NCBI GenBank assembly: GCA_017643925.1 | Contig: JAEPML010000014.1 | Location: 62,001-126,000 of the forward strand | Direction: 5' to 3' | Source of the DNA: Roseibium sp. | Lineage (GTDB): Bacteria; Pseudomonadota; Alphaproteobacteria; Rhizobiales; Stappiaceae | Length of the DNA stretch: 64,000 nucleotides | Shown: positions 27,532 through 35,990 of the stretch, piece by piece | Numbering within the stretch: position 1 is the first letter of the stretch | Layout of the letters: each line of letters opens with the position of its first letter | Position numbers and translations under genes: made by a program | Notes under the pieces: generated by a model | Databases searched by the model: none | What the model saw: only the letters and a program-made list of their open reading frames with translations | Told to the model about the DNA's origin: nothing

Positions 27532-28734
27532 TTACCCGCCCATCTCGTCGATGGTCCAGCTGAGCGGCCAGCCCTCCGGTGGACCGGGAATGCCGTCACA
27601 GTCGGACTTCTCGTAGTACTCCATGAGCGTATAGCTGCCGTCCTCACCGTTCTGCTCGTGTTTTTCGAACGTGCCGCAGTCGTAGTTCGGAGAAAAATAG
27701 GTCGTGCCGGTGACATTTCCGGAGACCGGATCGTAATGAAGATTGTTGACCAGCGCGTGGTTGGGCTGGTTGTGGTCCGGTGGGGTTTCAAACTCGGCCA
27801 GCTCGTCCAGGGACGGGTTGAACGGGATGTGGGTGACCATGAAATAGGGGATGTTGGCATCGGCCATCTGGCACGGCACCACCCAGACTTCGACATCTCC
27901 GGCCGCATAGTAGAACGCACCCATTGCCGGCACGACTTCGTCCAGCTGACAGTCCAGCACCCGGTAGCCCTGCATCAGCACCGTGTCCGGGATCTTCGAC
28001 GTATCGAACACCTGTCCGGGGATGTCGTCACTGCCACTGTCGCGCGATGCGGTTGCCGGCGGAGGCGGGGGAGAGGCATTGGCCGCATCTGCCGCTTCTT
28101 CTTCGCGGGCCGCCGCTGCAGTGGTGTCATTGCCCTTGTTCGTTTCGGTTGGCGGCGGGGGCGGGGCCTTCGCCGTGATGCGCGTGTCCTCATTCGCGGG
28201 CAAGCCGCCGCGGGCCACAATGGCATCGGTTTTGCCGATACGATCCTGTTCCCGGTCCATGCGCAGCAGGGCATGGGTGATTCCGGTCAGCGAGACACGG
28301 TAGGTGATCGTCCTGGACGGGGTGCCATATTCGATCTGGATACGGGCGTTTTTGCCGAGGCGCAGTCTTTCGACAAGCTCGCGATCGGCCGGACCGCCAA
28401 ATGTCATCTCGTTGCCGGTGTAGATCTTGTCGGCCTTGCCGAAAAATCCGTAGTTCTGCGGGCCGCTTTCGATCTCGATACGCGCCAGCATGCCGACCTC
28501 GAGAGGTGTTTTCGGGCGCAGCGTGACATAGACCGCGCTGTCTGCCTTGGCACCACGTTCCACCTTGAGCCGGAAGGCCTCGTCATTGGACCCGGTGCCC
28601 TGCGTATCGGCGATACAATAATTCTTGTCGTCGCAGCGGACGCTCCAGTCACCATAGTCGGTCTCGGCGAGTTCGGCAGCCGCGCCAAATGTCAGGCCCA
28701 GCGAGATGCTCAAAAATCCAGTCAGTCGTGTCAC
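27532..28734 (-). CDS. DUF1176 domain-containing exported protein (second copy)
   Basis: 400 aa from a GTG with GGAGGGG seven bases upstream; the alternative start 24 codons earlier would bury the signal peptide (TGFLSISLGLTFGAAA). DUF1176 features: YGDWSVRCDDKNYCIA, ALLRMDREQDRIGKTDAIVARGG, then a Pro/Ala-rich linker (about 215-250) that the copy at 15705 lacks, then LDCQLDEVVPAM, VVPCQMADAN and YDCGTFEKH with conserved Cys. The two copies share the family signature but little sequence elsewhere. Function unknown, periplasmic. Confidence 0.82.
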   Translation of the reverse strand: MTRLTGFLSISLGLTFGAAAELAETDYGDWSVRCDDKNYCIADTQGTGSNDEAFRLKVERGAKADSAVYVTLRPKTPLEVGMLARIEIESGPQNYGFFGKADKIYTGNEMTFGGPADRELVERLRLGKNARIQIEYGTPSRTITYRVSLTGITHALLRMDREQDRIGKTDAIVARGGLPANEDTRITAKAPPPPPTETNKGNDTTAAAAREEEAADAANASPPPPPATASRDSGSDDIPGQVFDTSKIPDTVLMQGYRVLDCQLDEVVPAMGAFYYAAGDVEVWVVPCQMADANIPYFMVTHIPFNPSLDELAEFETPPDHNQPNHALVNNLHYDPVSGNVTGTTYFSPNYDCGTFEKHEQNGEDGSYTLMEYYEKSDCDGIPGPPEGWPLSWTIDEMGG

Positions 28735-28890
28735 GATGTCCGTCCCCTCCGATGGCGCCGGTCTCCGGCCCTTGCTCCAGCATGACCACGCTGCCCCGCA
28801 AGTCAATTGACACTTTCCCGAGAAATTTCAGCGGGGTGGCATACACTTTGGTAAAGGGTGTTCTATGTCCCGTCCGATGGGGTCAGACAG

Positions 28891-30198
28891 ATGACACAGG
28901 CAGATCTTCCGGCAAGGTCCGCGACACCGGATACAAGCCGCTTGCTGCGCGCCGAACAGCGCGGGCTGCGCCTGGCCATCCTGTGCCGCACTTTTGCCGT
29001 TGGCGCCGCCTTCCTCTGGGTGGGTGGTTCCTGGGTCGCTTTCGGGTTTTATCCGAACCCGCTGATCTTCGTCGTGCTGGGCGTGTTCACGGCGGTCGGT
29101 GTCGCCCATGCCTGTGTCATCGGCACCCGCTTCGATCGCTGGTGGATGAAATACGCCATCTACACGATCGACATACTCGGCATCTGCGCCACCTTCGCGT
29201 TTTTGCCGGTGATCCGTGAGGAGGCCGTGCCGCAGATCCTCGCCTTCAGGGCTTACGGCATCTATTACCTGTTTCCGATGGTTGCGATGGCGACGCTTTC
29301 CCTGTCCCCGCGTCTGGTGCTCTGGTCGGGCTGCGTTGCGGTCATTGGCTGGTTTGCCGCGTTCTTCATCGCTATTGCCGGCATGGAAACAACACTTTCC
29401 TGGTCGGATCTGCCACCGGGAGCAACGCGTGCCCAATATGAGGCGCTGTTCCTGTCTGCCGATTTCATCGGCCGGGGCAACCGGATCGAGGAAACGGGTT
29501 TCCTGATGATAGCGACCCTGATCCTGTCGCTCGGCGTGCTCAGGGCACGGCGCGTTTTCATGGCGCAGGTGCAGGCCCAGGCGGAACGCGAACAGATCGC
29601 CTCGACGCTTGGCCGCTATGTTCCCGAAGCGGTTGCCAAGCGGCTGATCGATGATCCCGAGGCCCTGACGCCGCAACAGCGCTATGCGGTGATCCTGGTG
29701 ATGGATATTTCCGGTTTCACTGCCTATTCGGCCGGGCGGGCACCAACGGAAGTGATCGAACATCTCAACGACTTCCTGTCCGGTTGCGCCGAAAAGGTCA
29801 GCCGACACAACGGGGTTGTGATCCAGTTCACCGGGGACGGGCTGATGGCGTCCTTCGGCACGCCGATCGAGAGCGCTGAGCCGGAGCAGGAGGCCATCGC
29901 GGCCTCACGGGCCCTGATGGCCCAGGCGGGCAAGGCCGGCTTTTCCATCCGCATCGGCCTCGCCGCCGGTCCGGTCGCCGCCGGCAGCATCGGCTCCTCG
30001 GACCGTCAGGCCTTCACCGTCTATGGCGACACGGTCAACCGCGCCGCGCGCCTGGAGGCCCATGCAAAGACCCTTGGCCGCACCTTGCTTCTGGACGGCT
30101 CCTTCGAAGACAAGCTCCAGGGACAACCGGTCGAGCGGCATGAACAGCAGACCCTCAGGGGGCTGAGCGAGCCGGTGACGGTTCTTGTTCTGGCGTAG
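28891..30198 (+). CDS. membrane-bound class III adenylate/guanylate cyclase
   Basis: 435 aa from the ATG at 28891 (GGGG eight bases upstream); a GTG 33 bases upstream is also possible. Five to six hydrophobic segments occupy roughly residues 30-200. A short coiled linker (AQAQAEREQIASTLGRYVPEAVAKRLI) follows, then a catalytic domain with VILVMDISGFTAYS and IQFTGDGLMASFG (two metal-binding Asp), and FTVYGDTVNRAARLE (transition-state Asn/Arg). It likely makes cAMP at the inner membrane. The linker sequence just before the domain resembles that of many alphaproteobacterial cyclases. No effector gene is adjacent. Confidence 0.88.
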   Translation: MTQADLPARSATPDTSRLLRAEQRGLRLAILCRTFAVGAAFLWVGGSWVAFGFYPNPLIFVVLGVFTAVGVAHACVIGTRFDRWWMKYAIYTIDILGICATFAFLPVIREEAVPQILAFRAYGIYYLFPMVAMATLSLSPRLVLWSGCVAVIGWFAAFFIAIAGMETTLSWSDLPPGATRAQYEALFLSADFIGRGNRIEETGFLMIATLILSLGVLRARRVFMAQVQAQAEREQIASTLGRYVPEAVAKRLIDDPEALTPQQRYAVILVMDISGFTAYSAGRAPTEVIEHLNDFLSGCAEKVSRHNGVVIQFTGDGLMASFGTPIESAEPEQEAIAASRALMAQAGKAGFSIRIGLAAGPVAAGSIGSSDRQAFTVYGDTVNRAARLEAHAKTLGRTLLLDGSFEDKLQGQPVERHEQQTLRGLSEPVTVLVLA

Positions 30199-30353
30199 AG
30201 CTGTGCTTTGGGACGGTCTGCGGCGAAGCCATCTGTTCTGATCCGGGGGGCTGGAATTTCTCGTTGCGGCTGGGGCAAGATCAAAAGCAGAAAGGATAGA
30301 GGACTGGCGCTCTCGCATTTGTATGGATGCGCAAGCTTGCGTCATCCCTCCCG

Positions 30354-30393
30354 CTCTGGAAACGAATGGATCCCCGATCAAGTCGGGGATGAC
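30354..30393 (-). repeat. palindromic repeat, copy 1 (left end of element 1)
   Basis: Core CCCCGATCAAGTCGGGG inside a 26-base unit (30368-30393), with the extra tail CTCTGGAAACGAAT on its left. Orientation is opposite to copy 2, with which it forms 26-bp terminal inverted repeats 110 bases apart. Confidence 0.9.
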
Positions 30394-30503
30394 TTCGGAG
30401 GGGGGTGGGAGACCTGTGTTCCCTTGACACATCTTCGTTGAACGGTGCCTCCCGAGACCTGAGGCGTCAGACGTGACATGGAAGCTATGCAAAACCCTAG
30501 GCA

Positions 30504-30529
30504 GTCATCCCCGACTTGATCGGGGATCC
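30504..30529 (+). repeat. palindromic repeat, copy 2 (right end of element 1)
   Basis: Exact reverse complement of copy 1 over 26 bases, core CCCCGACTTGATCGGGG. The tail seen on other copies is not conserved here beyond CCAT. Confidence 0.9.
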
Positions 30530-30554
30530 ATACGAGATCTCAACGCGTTCCGGG

Positions 30555-30842
30555 TCAGCGATTGAGATCCTCATACAGATCCCGCCACTCCGGATTGAAC
30601 CTTTCAATTGCCTCGATCTTCCAGGCCCTGTTCCAGCGCTTCAACCGCTTTTCCCGGGCAATCGCCAGGTCGGGTTCATCAAAGACCTCGTAGTAAACCA
30701 GTCGGGAAACGTCATATCGCCGGGTAAAGCCAGCTGCGGTTTTTTCCCGATGCTCATGGACCCGACGCGCCAGTTCATTGGTGACGCCTGTATAAAGCGT
30801 GCCCCGCTGGCGGCTGGCCAGAATATAGACGTAAAACGCCAT
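30555..30842 (-). CDS. GIY-YIG nuclease family protein
   Basis: 95 aa, a stand-alone GIY-YIG domain of the YhbQ/URI type: FYVYILASRQRGTLYTGVTNELARRVHEHRE carries the paired Tyr residues and the catalytic Arg. RYDVSRLVYYEVFDEPDLAIAREKRLKRWNR has the usual Glu (metal) and basic helix. Such small proteins may act on single-stranded or damaged DNA; their role is poorly known. The gene lies exactly between the two inverted-repeat elements, close to copies 2 and 3. Confidence 0.9.
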   Translation of the reverse strand: MAFYVYILASRQRGTLYTGVTNELARRVHEHREKTAAGFTRRYDVSRLVYYEVFDEPDLAIAREKRLKRWNRAWKIEAIERFNPEWRDLYEDLNR

Positions 30843-30862
30843 GCCCCGTTGTTGCGTGGATT

Positions 30863-30888
30863 GGATCCCCGATCAAGTCGGGGATGAC
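30863..30888 (-). repeat. palindromic repeat, copy 3 (left end of element 2)
   Basis: Same 26-base sequence and orientation as copy 1. It starts 20 bases upstream of the GIY-YIG start codon, so it may lie in that gene's promoter. Confidence 0.9.
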
Positions 30889-30997
30889 CTCGGGAGCGAG
30901 GGGAGACCGGTTTTCATCCAAACAAATTGCGTTGAGCAGCAGTTCCAGAGGCGTGAAGCCTCAATTGAATTGACACAACTTACCAAATCACAAGGTG

Positions 30998-31040
30998 GTC
31001 ATCCCCGACTTGATCGGGGATCCATTCACTTCCAGAGCCG
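30998..31040 (+). repeat. palindromic repeat, copy 4 (right end of element 2)
   Basis: Exact reverse complement of copy 3 over 26 bases (30998-31023) plus the tail CATTCACTTCCAGAGCCG. Copies 3 and 4 bracket a 109-base core whose first half resembles that of element 1 (both begin with a G/A-rich stretch then GGGAGACCNG). Confidence 0.9.
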
Positions 31041-31080
31041 TGTAAAAATTGGTTCAAGTGAGCGTTGCGAGCCTGTGCTC

Positions 31081-31455
31081 TCACCCGTTCAACCAGACCA
31101 CCCCGGCAATGATCAGCGCTGTCACCACGCCGATCGCGACCAACGTCTGCGTGTCCGGACCAGTGCCTTTGCCCGGTGGCGGACGGAAATAGGCCTCGTC
31201 CGGATCTTCGTTCGGATCAGGCTCCGCTACAGGCTGCACCTTCGGCTTCACCAGCTTGAGCACCAGGAACAGGAAGGCGATCGCGGTAAGAATGGCGCAG
31301 AGCGGGCCGATGGTCACCGCAACGCCCATTGCAATGCCGCCGTTCATGTCACGGCCTTCAATGGCCACCAGGATCGGGTAGATCACCACAAAGGCCCCGA
31401 GATAGCCGACCACAGCCCCGACAATGGCTCCCAGAATGGCAAGAATGGCGCGCAT
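31081..31455 (-). CDS. small membrane protein of unknown function
   Basis: 124 aa from the ATG at 31455, with GGGGGA upstream. Two N-terminal hydrophobic segments (RAILAILGAIVGAVVGYLGA; MGVAVTIGPLCAILTAIAF continuing into LFLVLKLV) are followed by a Pro/Asp-rich loop (EPDPNEDPDEAYFRPPPG) and a last helix (LVAIGVVTALIIAGVVWL). I do not recognise it. It lies between repeat copies 4 and 5. Confidence 0.65.
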   Translation of the reverse strand: MRAILAILGAIVGAVVGYLGAFVVIYPILVAIEGRDMNGGIAMGVAVTIGPLCAILTAIAFLFLVLKLVKPKVQPVAEPDPNEDPDEAYFRPPPGKGTGPDTQTLVAIGVVTALIIAGVVWLNG

Positions 31456-31655
31456 GTTTGATCCCCCGTTCTGGGGAAAGACTAGCGACTGAGGGAGCGG
31501 AGCGGAAGAAGGTGCTTCGTCTGCGACTGCTGGCAAGGCTATCTCCTGGGCAGCCTCGCACCATTTGACACCTCTTCGTTCCAGATGGTTTGCAGGGCGG
31601 TTGCCGGGTGAGAACCCATTTTGACGTGCAGGAAGATGCGGCCCTTGCTGTTGAA

Positions 31656-31695
31656 GTCATCCCCGACTTGATCGGGGATCCATTGGTTTCCAGAG
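31656..31695 (+). repeat. palindromic repeat, copy 5
   Basis: Full 26-base unit (31656-31681) with tail CATTGGTTTCCAGAG, same orientation as copies 2 and 4. Confidence 0.88.
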
Positions 31696-31771
31696 AATTT
31701 TCTCATTCGCGCCAGTTTGCAGAACTCCACCCAATCCATTTCCGCATAACGAGTGTCGAAGCGGATTGTAA

Positions 31772-31793
31772 CCCCGATCAAGTCGGGGATGAC
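31772..31793 (-). repeat. palindromic repeat, copy 6 (partial)
   Basis: 22 bases of the unit, core CCCCGATCAAGTCGGGG then ATGAC; the GGAT end is replaced. Inverted relative to copy 5 about 90 bases away. Confidence 0.85.
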
Positions 31794-31833
31794 CTTAAGA
31801 TGGAAATCGGACCTTCATCGCTCGCAATGCCCC

Positions 31834-31873
31834 CACCCGGACTTGAACCGGGGTCCATTCCTTTCCAGAGCCG
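31834..31873 (+). repeat. palindromic repeat, copy 7 (diverged)
   Basis: CACCCGGACTTGAACCGGGG then TCCATTCCTTTCCAGAGCCG. The tail matches copy 4 closely while the palindrome has drifted but stays self-complementary (CCCGG/CCGGG). It lies 8 bases from the uvrB stop and may act as its transcript end. Confidence 0.65.
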
Positions 31874-31880
31874 AGCTGTT

Positions 31881-34850
31881 CTATCTCCCCGGCCGCCCAC
31901 TCTTCTTCGGGCGTCCCCGACGGCGTTTTTCCTCCGCCGGATCCTCGTAGGACCCCGCGCCGATCTTGCCGCGCACGACGGGTTTGACCGGGTCGTCTGA
32001 TCCCAGCGGCACTTCGGTGCGGCCGATGGTCATTTCGTCGAGGGTGTTCTTGCGCACCTTGGCGCTCGGGGCCGGCAGGGCGTTCTTTTCCCTGGCGGCG
32101 CGGGCCTTGTCGCGCGCGGTTTCCCGCTTCTTGCCGCTTGCGCCTTCCTTGGTGCCGCCGGCGCCGAATTTCTTGGCGCCCTTGTAGCCGCCGGTTTTGC
32201 TGTCGACGTCGGACTGGCGCGCCATGGCGTCGTCGGCGACCGCCAGTTCGGTTTCCTGCAGGCGCTTGATCTCGTCGCGCAGGCGCGCGGCGGTCTCGAA
32301 GTCGAGATCGGCGGCGGCGTCGCGCATCTGTTTTTCCAGGTCCTCGATATGGGCCGCCAGATTGTGGCCGACCAGCGAGCCTTCCTCGGCGAAACCGGCA
32401 TCCACGGTGACGTGGTCCTGCTCGTAGACACTGTCGAGAATGTCGGCGATGTTGCGCTTGACGCTTTCCGGCGTGATGCCGTGTTCCTCGTTATAGGCGA
32501 GCTGCTTTTCGCGACGCCGGTTGGTTTCCGCGATCGCCCGTTCCATGGAACCGGTCATGTTGTCGGCATAGAGGATGACCTTGCCGTCCACGTTACGTGC
32601 CGCGCGGCCGATCGTCTGGATCAGCGAGGTTTCCGAGCGCAGGAACCCTTCCTTGTCCGCATCCAGAATGGCGACCAGCGCACATTCGGGAATGTCGAGC
32701 CCCTCGCGCAACAGGTTGATGCCGACCAGAACGTCGAAGGCACCGAGGCGCAGGTCGCGGATGATCTCGATCCGCTCCAGCGTGTCGATGTCGGAATGCA
32801 TGTAGCGCACGCGCACGCCGTTTTCATGGAGGTATTCGGTCAGATCCTCCGCCATGCGCTTGGTCAGCGTGGTTACCAGCGTGCGGTAGCCCTTGCTGGC
32901 AACTTCGCGGACTTCGCCGAGAAGATCGTCGACTTGGGACGAGGCCGGGCGGATGTCGATCACGGGATCGACGAGGCCGGTGGGGCGGATCACCTGCTCG
33001 GCGAAGACACCGCCGGACTGGTCCATCTCCCAGGAGCCTGGCGTTGCTGAAACCGCGACCGATTGCGGCCGCATGGCGTTCCATTCCTCGAAGCGCAGCG
33101 GTCGGTTGTCCATGCAGGAGGGCAGGCGGAAGCCGTATTCGGCCAGTGTCGCCTTGCGGCGGAAGTCGCCCCGGTACATGGCGCCGATCTGCGGGATCGT
33201 GACGTGGCTTTCGTCGGCGAAGACCAGCGTGTTGTCCGGCAGGTATTCGAACAGGGTGGGGGGCGGTTCACCGGGCTTGCGACCGGTGAGGTAGCGCGAA
33301 TAGTTCTCGATGCCCTGACAGGAGCCGGTGGCTTCCAGCATTTCCAGGTCGAACATGGTGCGCTGTTCCAGCCGCTGGGCCTCCAGCAGGCGGCCGTGAT
33401 TGTTCAGCTCTTCCAGCCGGTGCTTGAGCTCGGACTTGATCGACTTGATCGCCTGGTTCAGTGTCGGTTTCGGCGTCACATAGTGCGAGTTCGCGTAGAT
33501 CTTGACGCTTTTCAGCTCGCCCGACTTCTGTCCCGTCAGCGGGTCGAACTCGGTGATGTTCTCGATCTCGTCACCGAAGAGGGAAATGCGCCAGGCACGG
33601 TCCTCGTAGTGGGCCGGGAACAGTTCGATCGTGTCACCGCGCACCCGGAAGGTGCCGCGCTGGAAGGCCGCATCGTTGCGCTTGTATTGCAGGGCCACCA
33701 GGTCGGCGATCAGCTGGCGCTGGTCGATGCGCTCGCCGACCTCGATGGCGAAGGTCATCGCCGTATAGGTCTCGACCGAACCGATACCGTAGATGCAGGA
33801 GACCGAGGCAACGATGATGACATCGTCACGTTCCAGCAGCGCGCGCGTTGCCGAGTGGCGCATGCGGTCGATCTGCTCGTTGATCGAGCTTTCCTTCTCA
33901 ATATAGGTGTCGGTCCGCGGCACATAGGCTTCCGGCTGGTAGTAGTCGTAATAGGAAACGAAATACTCGACCGCATTGTCCGGAAAGAAGGACTTGAATT
34001 CGCCGTAGAGCTGGGCGGCCAGGGTCTTGTTCGGTGCCAGCACGAGTGCGGGGCGCTGGGTGCGCTGGATTACCTGTGCCATCGTGTAGGTCTTGCCCGA
34101 GCCGGTCACACCCAGCAGAACCTGGGTCTGTTCGCCGGTGTCGATGCCTTCCACCAGTTCGGCAATGGCGGTCGGCTGGTCGCCCTGCGGCTCGTAGTCG
34201 GACTTCAGGACAATCTCGACACCGCCCTCGGATTTCGGCGGGCGTTCGGGACGGTGCGGGATCCAGGCCTCGCCATTCTTGTGCAGCGGGTTGCCGGACT
34301 CGATCAGGGCCGACAGTGCCTCGACGGTTGCCGTCGCTCCCTGGTTGCCGGTCAGCTCACCGAACTTGCTTTCCTTCTTTTTCTTCTTGTTGTCCTTCTT
34401 GTGCTCTTTCAGCTTCTGCTCGAGCGCTTCGGCCTCTTCCAGCGTCATGTCGAGCCCGGCCACAGGGTTCAGGCCCCCGGCAGCCCGTTCGCGCACGCTG
34501 TCGGCCTTGCCGATCGAGGTGCCGCGCGCCGACTTGGTGATCTTTTCCTTCTTGGGAGCTGCTTTTCGTTTTGCGCTCGCGGACGTACGCTCACTGCGTT
34601 CACTGTCCTCCGCGGGGGCGGCCTGACCGGCCGGCGCGCGGTCACGCTTGCCTTCGCTTTGCTCCGGGACCTTTTTATCCTTGCCGGTGGTCTTTGAGAC
34701 AGGCTGTTCAGCTTCCTCGGCGATCTCGGCGGCCCAGTCGCTGATCGACCCGGACAGGGGCGTGCCGGAGAGGGACTTCTGCGGTGCTTCGCCGAAGCCG
34801 TCAGGAGATGTCGTGGTGTCGGAACCGGTTTTGGTGGGGCGCTTGCTCAT
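31881..34850 (-). CDS. uvrB: UvrABC excinuclease subunit B with long N-terminal extension
   Basis: UvrB verifies lesions and hands DNA to UvrC. Core features: [11 protein letters not shown]-loop (about 247-254), [17 protein letters not shown] (beta-hairpin clamp), [12 protein letters not shown], helicase motif V/VI ([24 protein letters not shown]) and a UVR helix pair ([30 protein letters not shown]) binding UvrC. The canonical protein is about 670 aa; this one is 989 aa. About 208 residues of Lys/Glu/Ser/Pro-rich low-complexity sequence precede the core and about 100 basic residues follow the UVR domain. Such extensions occur in rhizobial UvrB, but their function is unknown. Confidence 0.96.
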   Translation of the reverse strand: MSKRPTKTGSDTTTSPDGFGEAPQKSLSGTPLSGSISDWAAEIAEEAEQPVSKTTGKDKKVPEQSEGKRDRAPAGQAAPAEDSERSERTSASAKRKAAPKKEKITKSARGTSIGKADSVRERAAGGLNPVAGLDMTLEEAEALEQKLKEHKKDNKKKKKESKFGELTGNQGATATVEALSALIESGNPLHKNGEAWIPHRPERPPKSEGGVEIVLKSDYEPQGDQPTAIAELVEGIDTGEQTQVLLGVTGSGKTYTMAQVIQRTQRPALVLAPNKTLAAQLYGEFKSFFPDNAVEYFVSYYDYYQPEAYVPRTDTYIEKESSINEQIDRMRHSATRALLERDDVIIVASVSCIYGIGSVETYTAMTFAIEVGERIDQRQLIADLVALQYKRNDAAFQRGTFRVRGDTIELFPAHYEDRAWRISLFGDEIENITEFDPLTGQKSGELKSVKIYANSHYVTPKPTLNQAIKSIKSELKHRLEELNNHGRLLEAQRLEQRTMFDLEMLEATGSCQGIENYSRYLTGRKPGEPPPTLFEYLPDNTLVFADESHVTIPQIGAMYRGDFRRKATLAEYGFRLPSCMDNRPLRFEEWNAMRPQSVAVSATPGSWEMDQSGGVFAEQVIRPTGLVDPVIDIRPASSQVDDLLGEVREVASKGYRTLVTTLTKRMAEDLTEYLHENGVRVRYMHSDIDTLERIEIIRDLRLGAFDVLVGINLLREGLDIPECALVAILDADKEGFLRSETSLIQTIGRAARNVDGKVILYADNMTGSMERAIAETNRRREKQLAYNEEHGITPESVKRNIADILDSVYEQDHVTVDAGFAEEGSLVGHNLAAHIEDLEKQMRDAAADLDFETAARLRDEIKRLQETELAVADDAMARQSDVDSKTGGYKGAKKFGAGGTKEGASGKKRETARDKARAAREKNALPAPSAKVRKNTLDEMTIGRTEVPLGSDDPVKPVVRGKIGAGSYEDPAEEKRRRGRPKKSGRPGR

Positions 34851-34932
34851 GAGCGCAATATGGTCCGGTTACGCGCGCGAGGAAAGAGGCAGGTTGCGGC
34901 TTTGTTCCACTTTCTGCCACTTCCTGCCAGTC

Positions 34933-34954
34933 TCCTGACAGGAGGGTGTCAGGA
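34933..34954. promoter_or_regulatory. inverted repeat upstream of uvrB
   Basis: TCCTGACA-GGAGGG-TGTCAGGA: 8-bp perfect arms, centred about 95 bases upstream of the uvrB start and within a 270-base divergent promoter region. It could be an operator or a leader hairpin of uvrB. It is not an alphaproteobacterial SOS box (GTTC-N7-GTTC), which I did not find here. Confidence 0.4.
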
Positions 34955-35120
34955 AGTCCCTGATCAGGCACGGCGACACTGACACAGTCGTTGGTGGAAC
35001 TTGAATGTAAAGCGCTTCATTTTCTGACCACGGGCGCGTTGGGCCGTTTGCCAAATTGCAAGTTGAACTTGTACGCGTATATGGTCTGATGGTGCCTTCA
35101 GGATCTGGAGAAAACGCGAC

Positions 35121-35975
35121 ATGACCCTCAACCGGCGACACGTGATGGGCCTCTCGGCAGCTGCATTTGGCGGATTGGTGATGCCAAGGATTCCGGCGCT
35201 GGCCCAGGAGCCTTCCTTGTCCGAAACGTTCCTCGATCATTTTTCTGCGCAGGGTTTCAAGGCCCTGGAACCGCTCAGCCTGCTGACGGATTTCGGTTTC
35301 AACGGTGGCTTGCGCTACGACGATACGCGTGCCGACTATCCCGACGGCCCGTCGGTTTGCGTGCAACCGTCCTGTCGGGTCGATGACATCGACAAGGCGG
35401 GCACACCGGGCGTGTTGGCGCTGTTCAACATCATGATGCTGAATTTCCCGGACGCGTCGTTGTCCGCGTCATCGGCGGAGCTGATGCTGGAATTCGCCAT
35501 CGAGCAAGTCGGGCTTGATCCAGCGAAAATTGTCTATGTCTCCACCGACCTGTTTGAACCCTATTTCAGCGAAAGTGCGCTGATGCAAAAGGGGCGTTTC
35601 ATACAACGGGAGCGCGGTGAAGCGATGACGAGCGGTGAGGGATCGGGTTATTTCGCACCGGCCGGTCATCCGCATACGCCGAGTTTTCCCACTGCAAGCG
35701 TTCACTATCCACTTGGTAATACAGGCTTGAACGACGCGAGTTTCCCCTTGCCGGATCATCTCGAAATCGGCGAGATCATTCTGGAAGACCGTCAGGCCGG
35801 TCGCCCCGGCCCCGTCGGCGGCGGATTTGGTCTGGAAAGACTGGCGCTCGCCACTGGGAGACCTGTGCCCGACTTCACCGAGAGCCGGGTCGCATTCCTG
35901 AATCTGGCGCGGCAGGAAGCGGAACAGGCAGGCCGAAAACTTCCGGCAGGCTACGAAGCCTATGCGACGTTCTAG
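35121..35975 (+). CDS. exported protein resembling the alanyl-tRNA synthetase catalytic core
   Basis: 284 aa. The N-terminus is a twin-arginine-like signal peptide (NRRHVMGLSAAAFGGLV, cleavage near ALA-QE, residue 28). The mature part aligns by eye with the class II AlaRS core: SETFLDHFSAQGFKALEPLSL with the AlaRS start (AFLDFFHSKGH...), PSCRVDDIDKAGTPGVLALF plus NIMMLNF (84-109) with motif 2, an AELMLEFAIEQVGLDPAKIVYV helix-strand, and GGGFGLERLALATG (233-246) with motif 3. Motif 2 and 3 arginines appear kept. All tRNA-binding, editing and dimer domains are absent (AlaRS is about 875 aa). I do not know its function; adenylation of a small substrate in the periplasm is unlikely without ATP, so ligand binding is possible. 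Confidence 0.6.
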   Translation: MTLNRRHVMGLSAAAFGGLVMPRIPALAQEPSLSETFLDHFSAQGFKALEPLSLLTDFGFNGGLRYDDTRADYPDGPSVCVQPSCRVDDIDKAGTPGVLALFNIMMLNFPDASLSASSAELMLEFAIEQVGLDPAKIVYVSTDLFEPYFSESALMQKGRFIQRERGEAMTSGEGSGYFAPAGHPHTPSFPTASVHYPLGNTGLNDASFPLPDHLEIGEIILEDRQAGRPGPVGGGFGLERLALATGRPVPDFTESRVAFLNLARQEAEQAGRKLPAGYEAYATF

Positions 35976-35990
35976 CCACCGGGCGTCTGA

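Larger units (their letters stand above)
30199..30554. other. intergenic accessory patch holding inverted-repeat element 1
   Basis: 356 bases between the cyclase and GIY-YIG genes. It holds an element of 162 bp (30368-30529): two identical 26-bp inverted copies of the palindromic repeat around a 110-base core. No protein of its own is evident. Confidence 0.7.
31456..31880. other. intergenic accessory patch with repeat copies 5-7
   Basis: 425 bases between the small membrane protein and uvrB. It holds two further repeat copies in inverted order and one diverged copy adjoining the uvrB stop. TTTGACACCTCTTCGTTCC near 31565 resembles the core of element 1 (TTGACACATCTTCGTTGAAC), suggesting a broken third element. 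No gene seen. Confidence 0.6.

Noticed and set aside
27526-28785. 419-codon forward open frame opposite the second DUF1176 gene
   Set aside because: Antisense shadow; the DUF1176 signature and signal peptide are on the reverse strand.
31828-31857. tRNA gene or tRNA 3' fragment on the reverse strand (CCCGG-TTCAAGT-CCGGG looks like a T arm with loop)
   Set aside because: No D arm, anticodon arm or matching 5' acceptor strand exists upstream on that strand, and the flank and tail match the palindromic repeat family. Better read as a diverged repeat copy.
30368-31873. Repeated palindromes as a CRISPR array
   Set aside because: Copies alternate in orientation, spacing varies from about 90 to 630 bases, and genes lie between them. 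No cas gene is near.
33063-34697. 544-codon forward open frame opposite uvrB
   Set aside because: It is a mirror of the uvrB codon pattern: no known domain, and uvrB on the other strand has full motif support.
34851-35120. SOS box upstream of uvrB
   Set aside because: No GTTC-N7-GTTC (or reverse) arrangement found in the gap by eye; an 8-bp inverted repeat is present instead.
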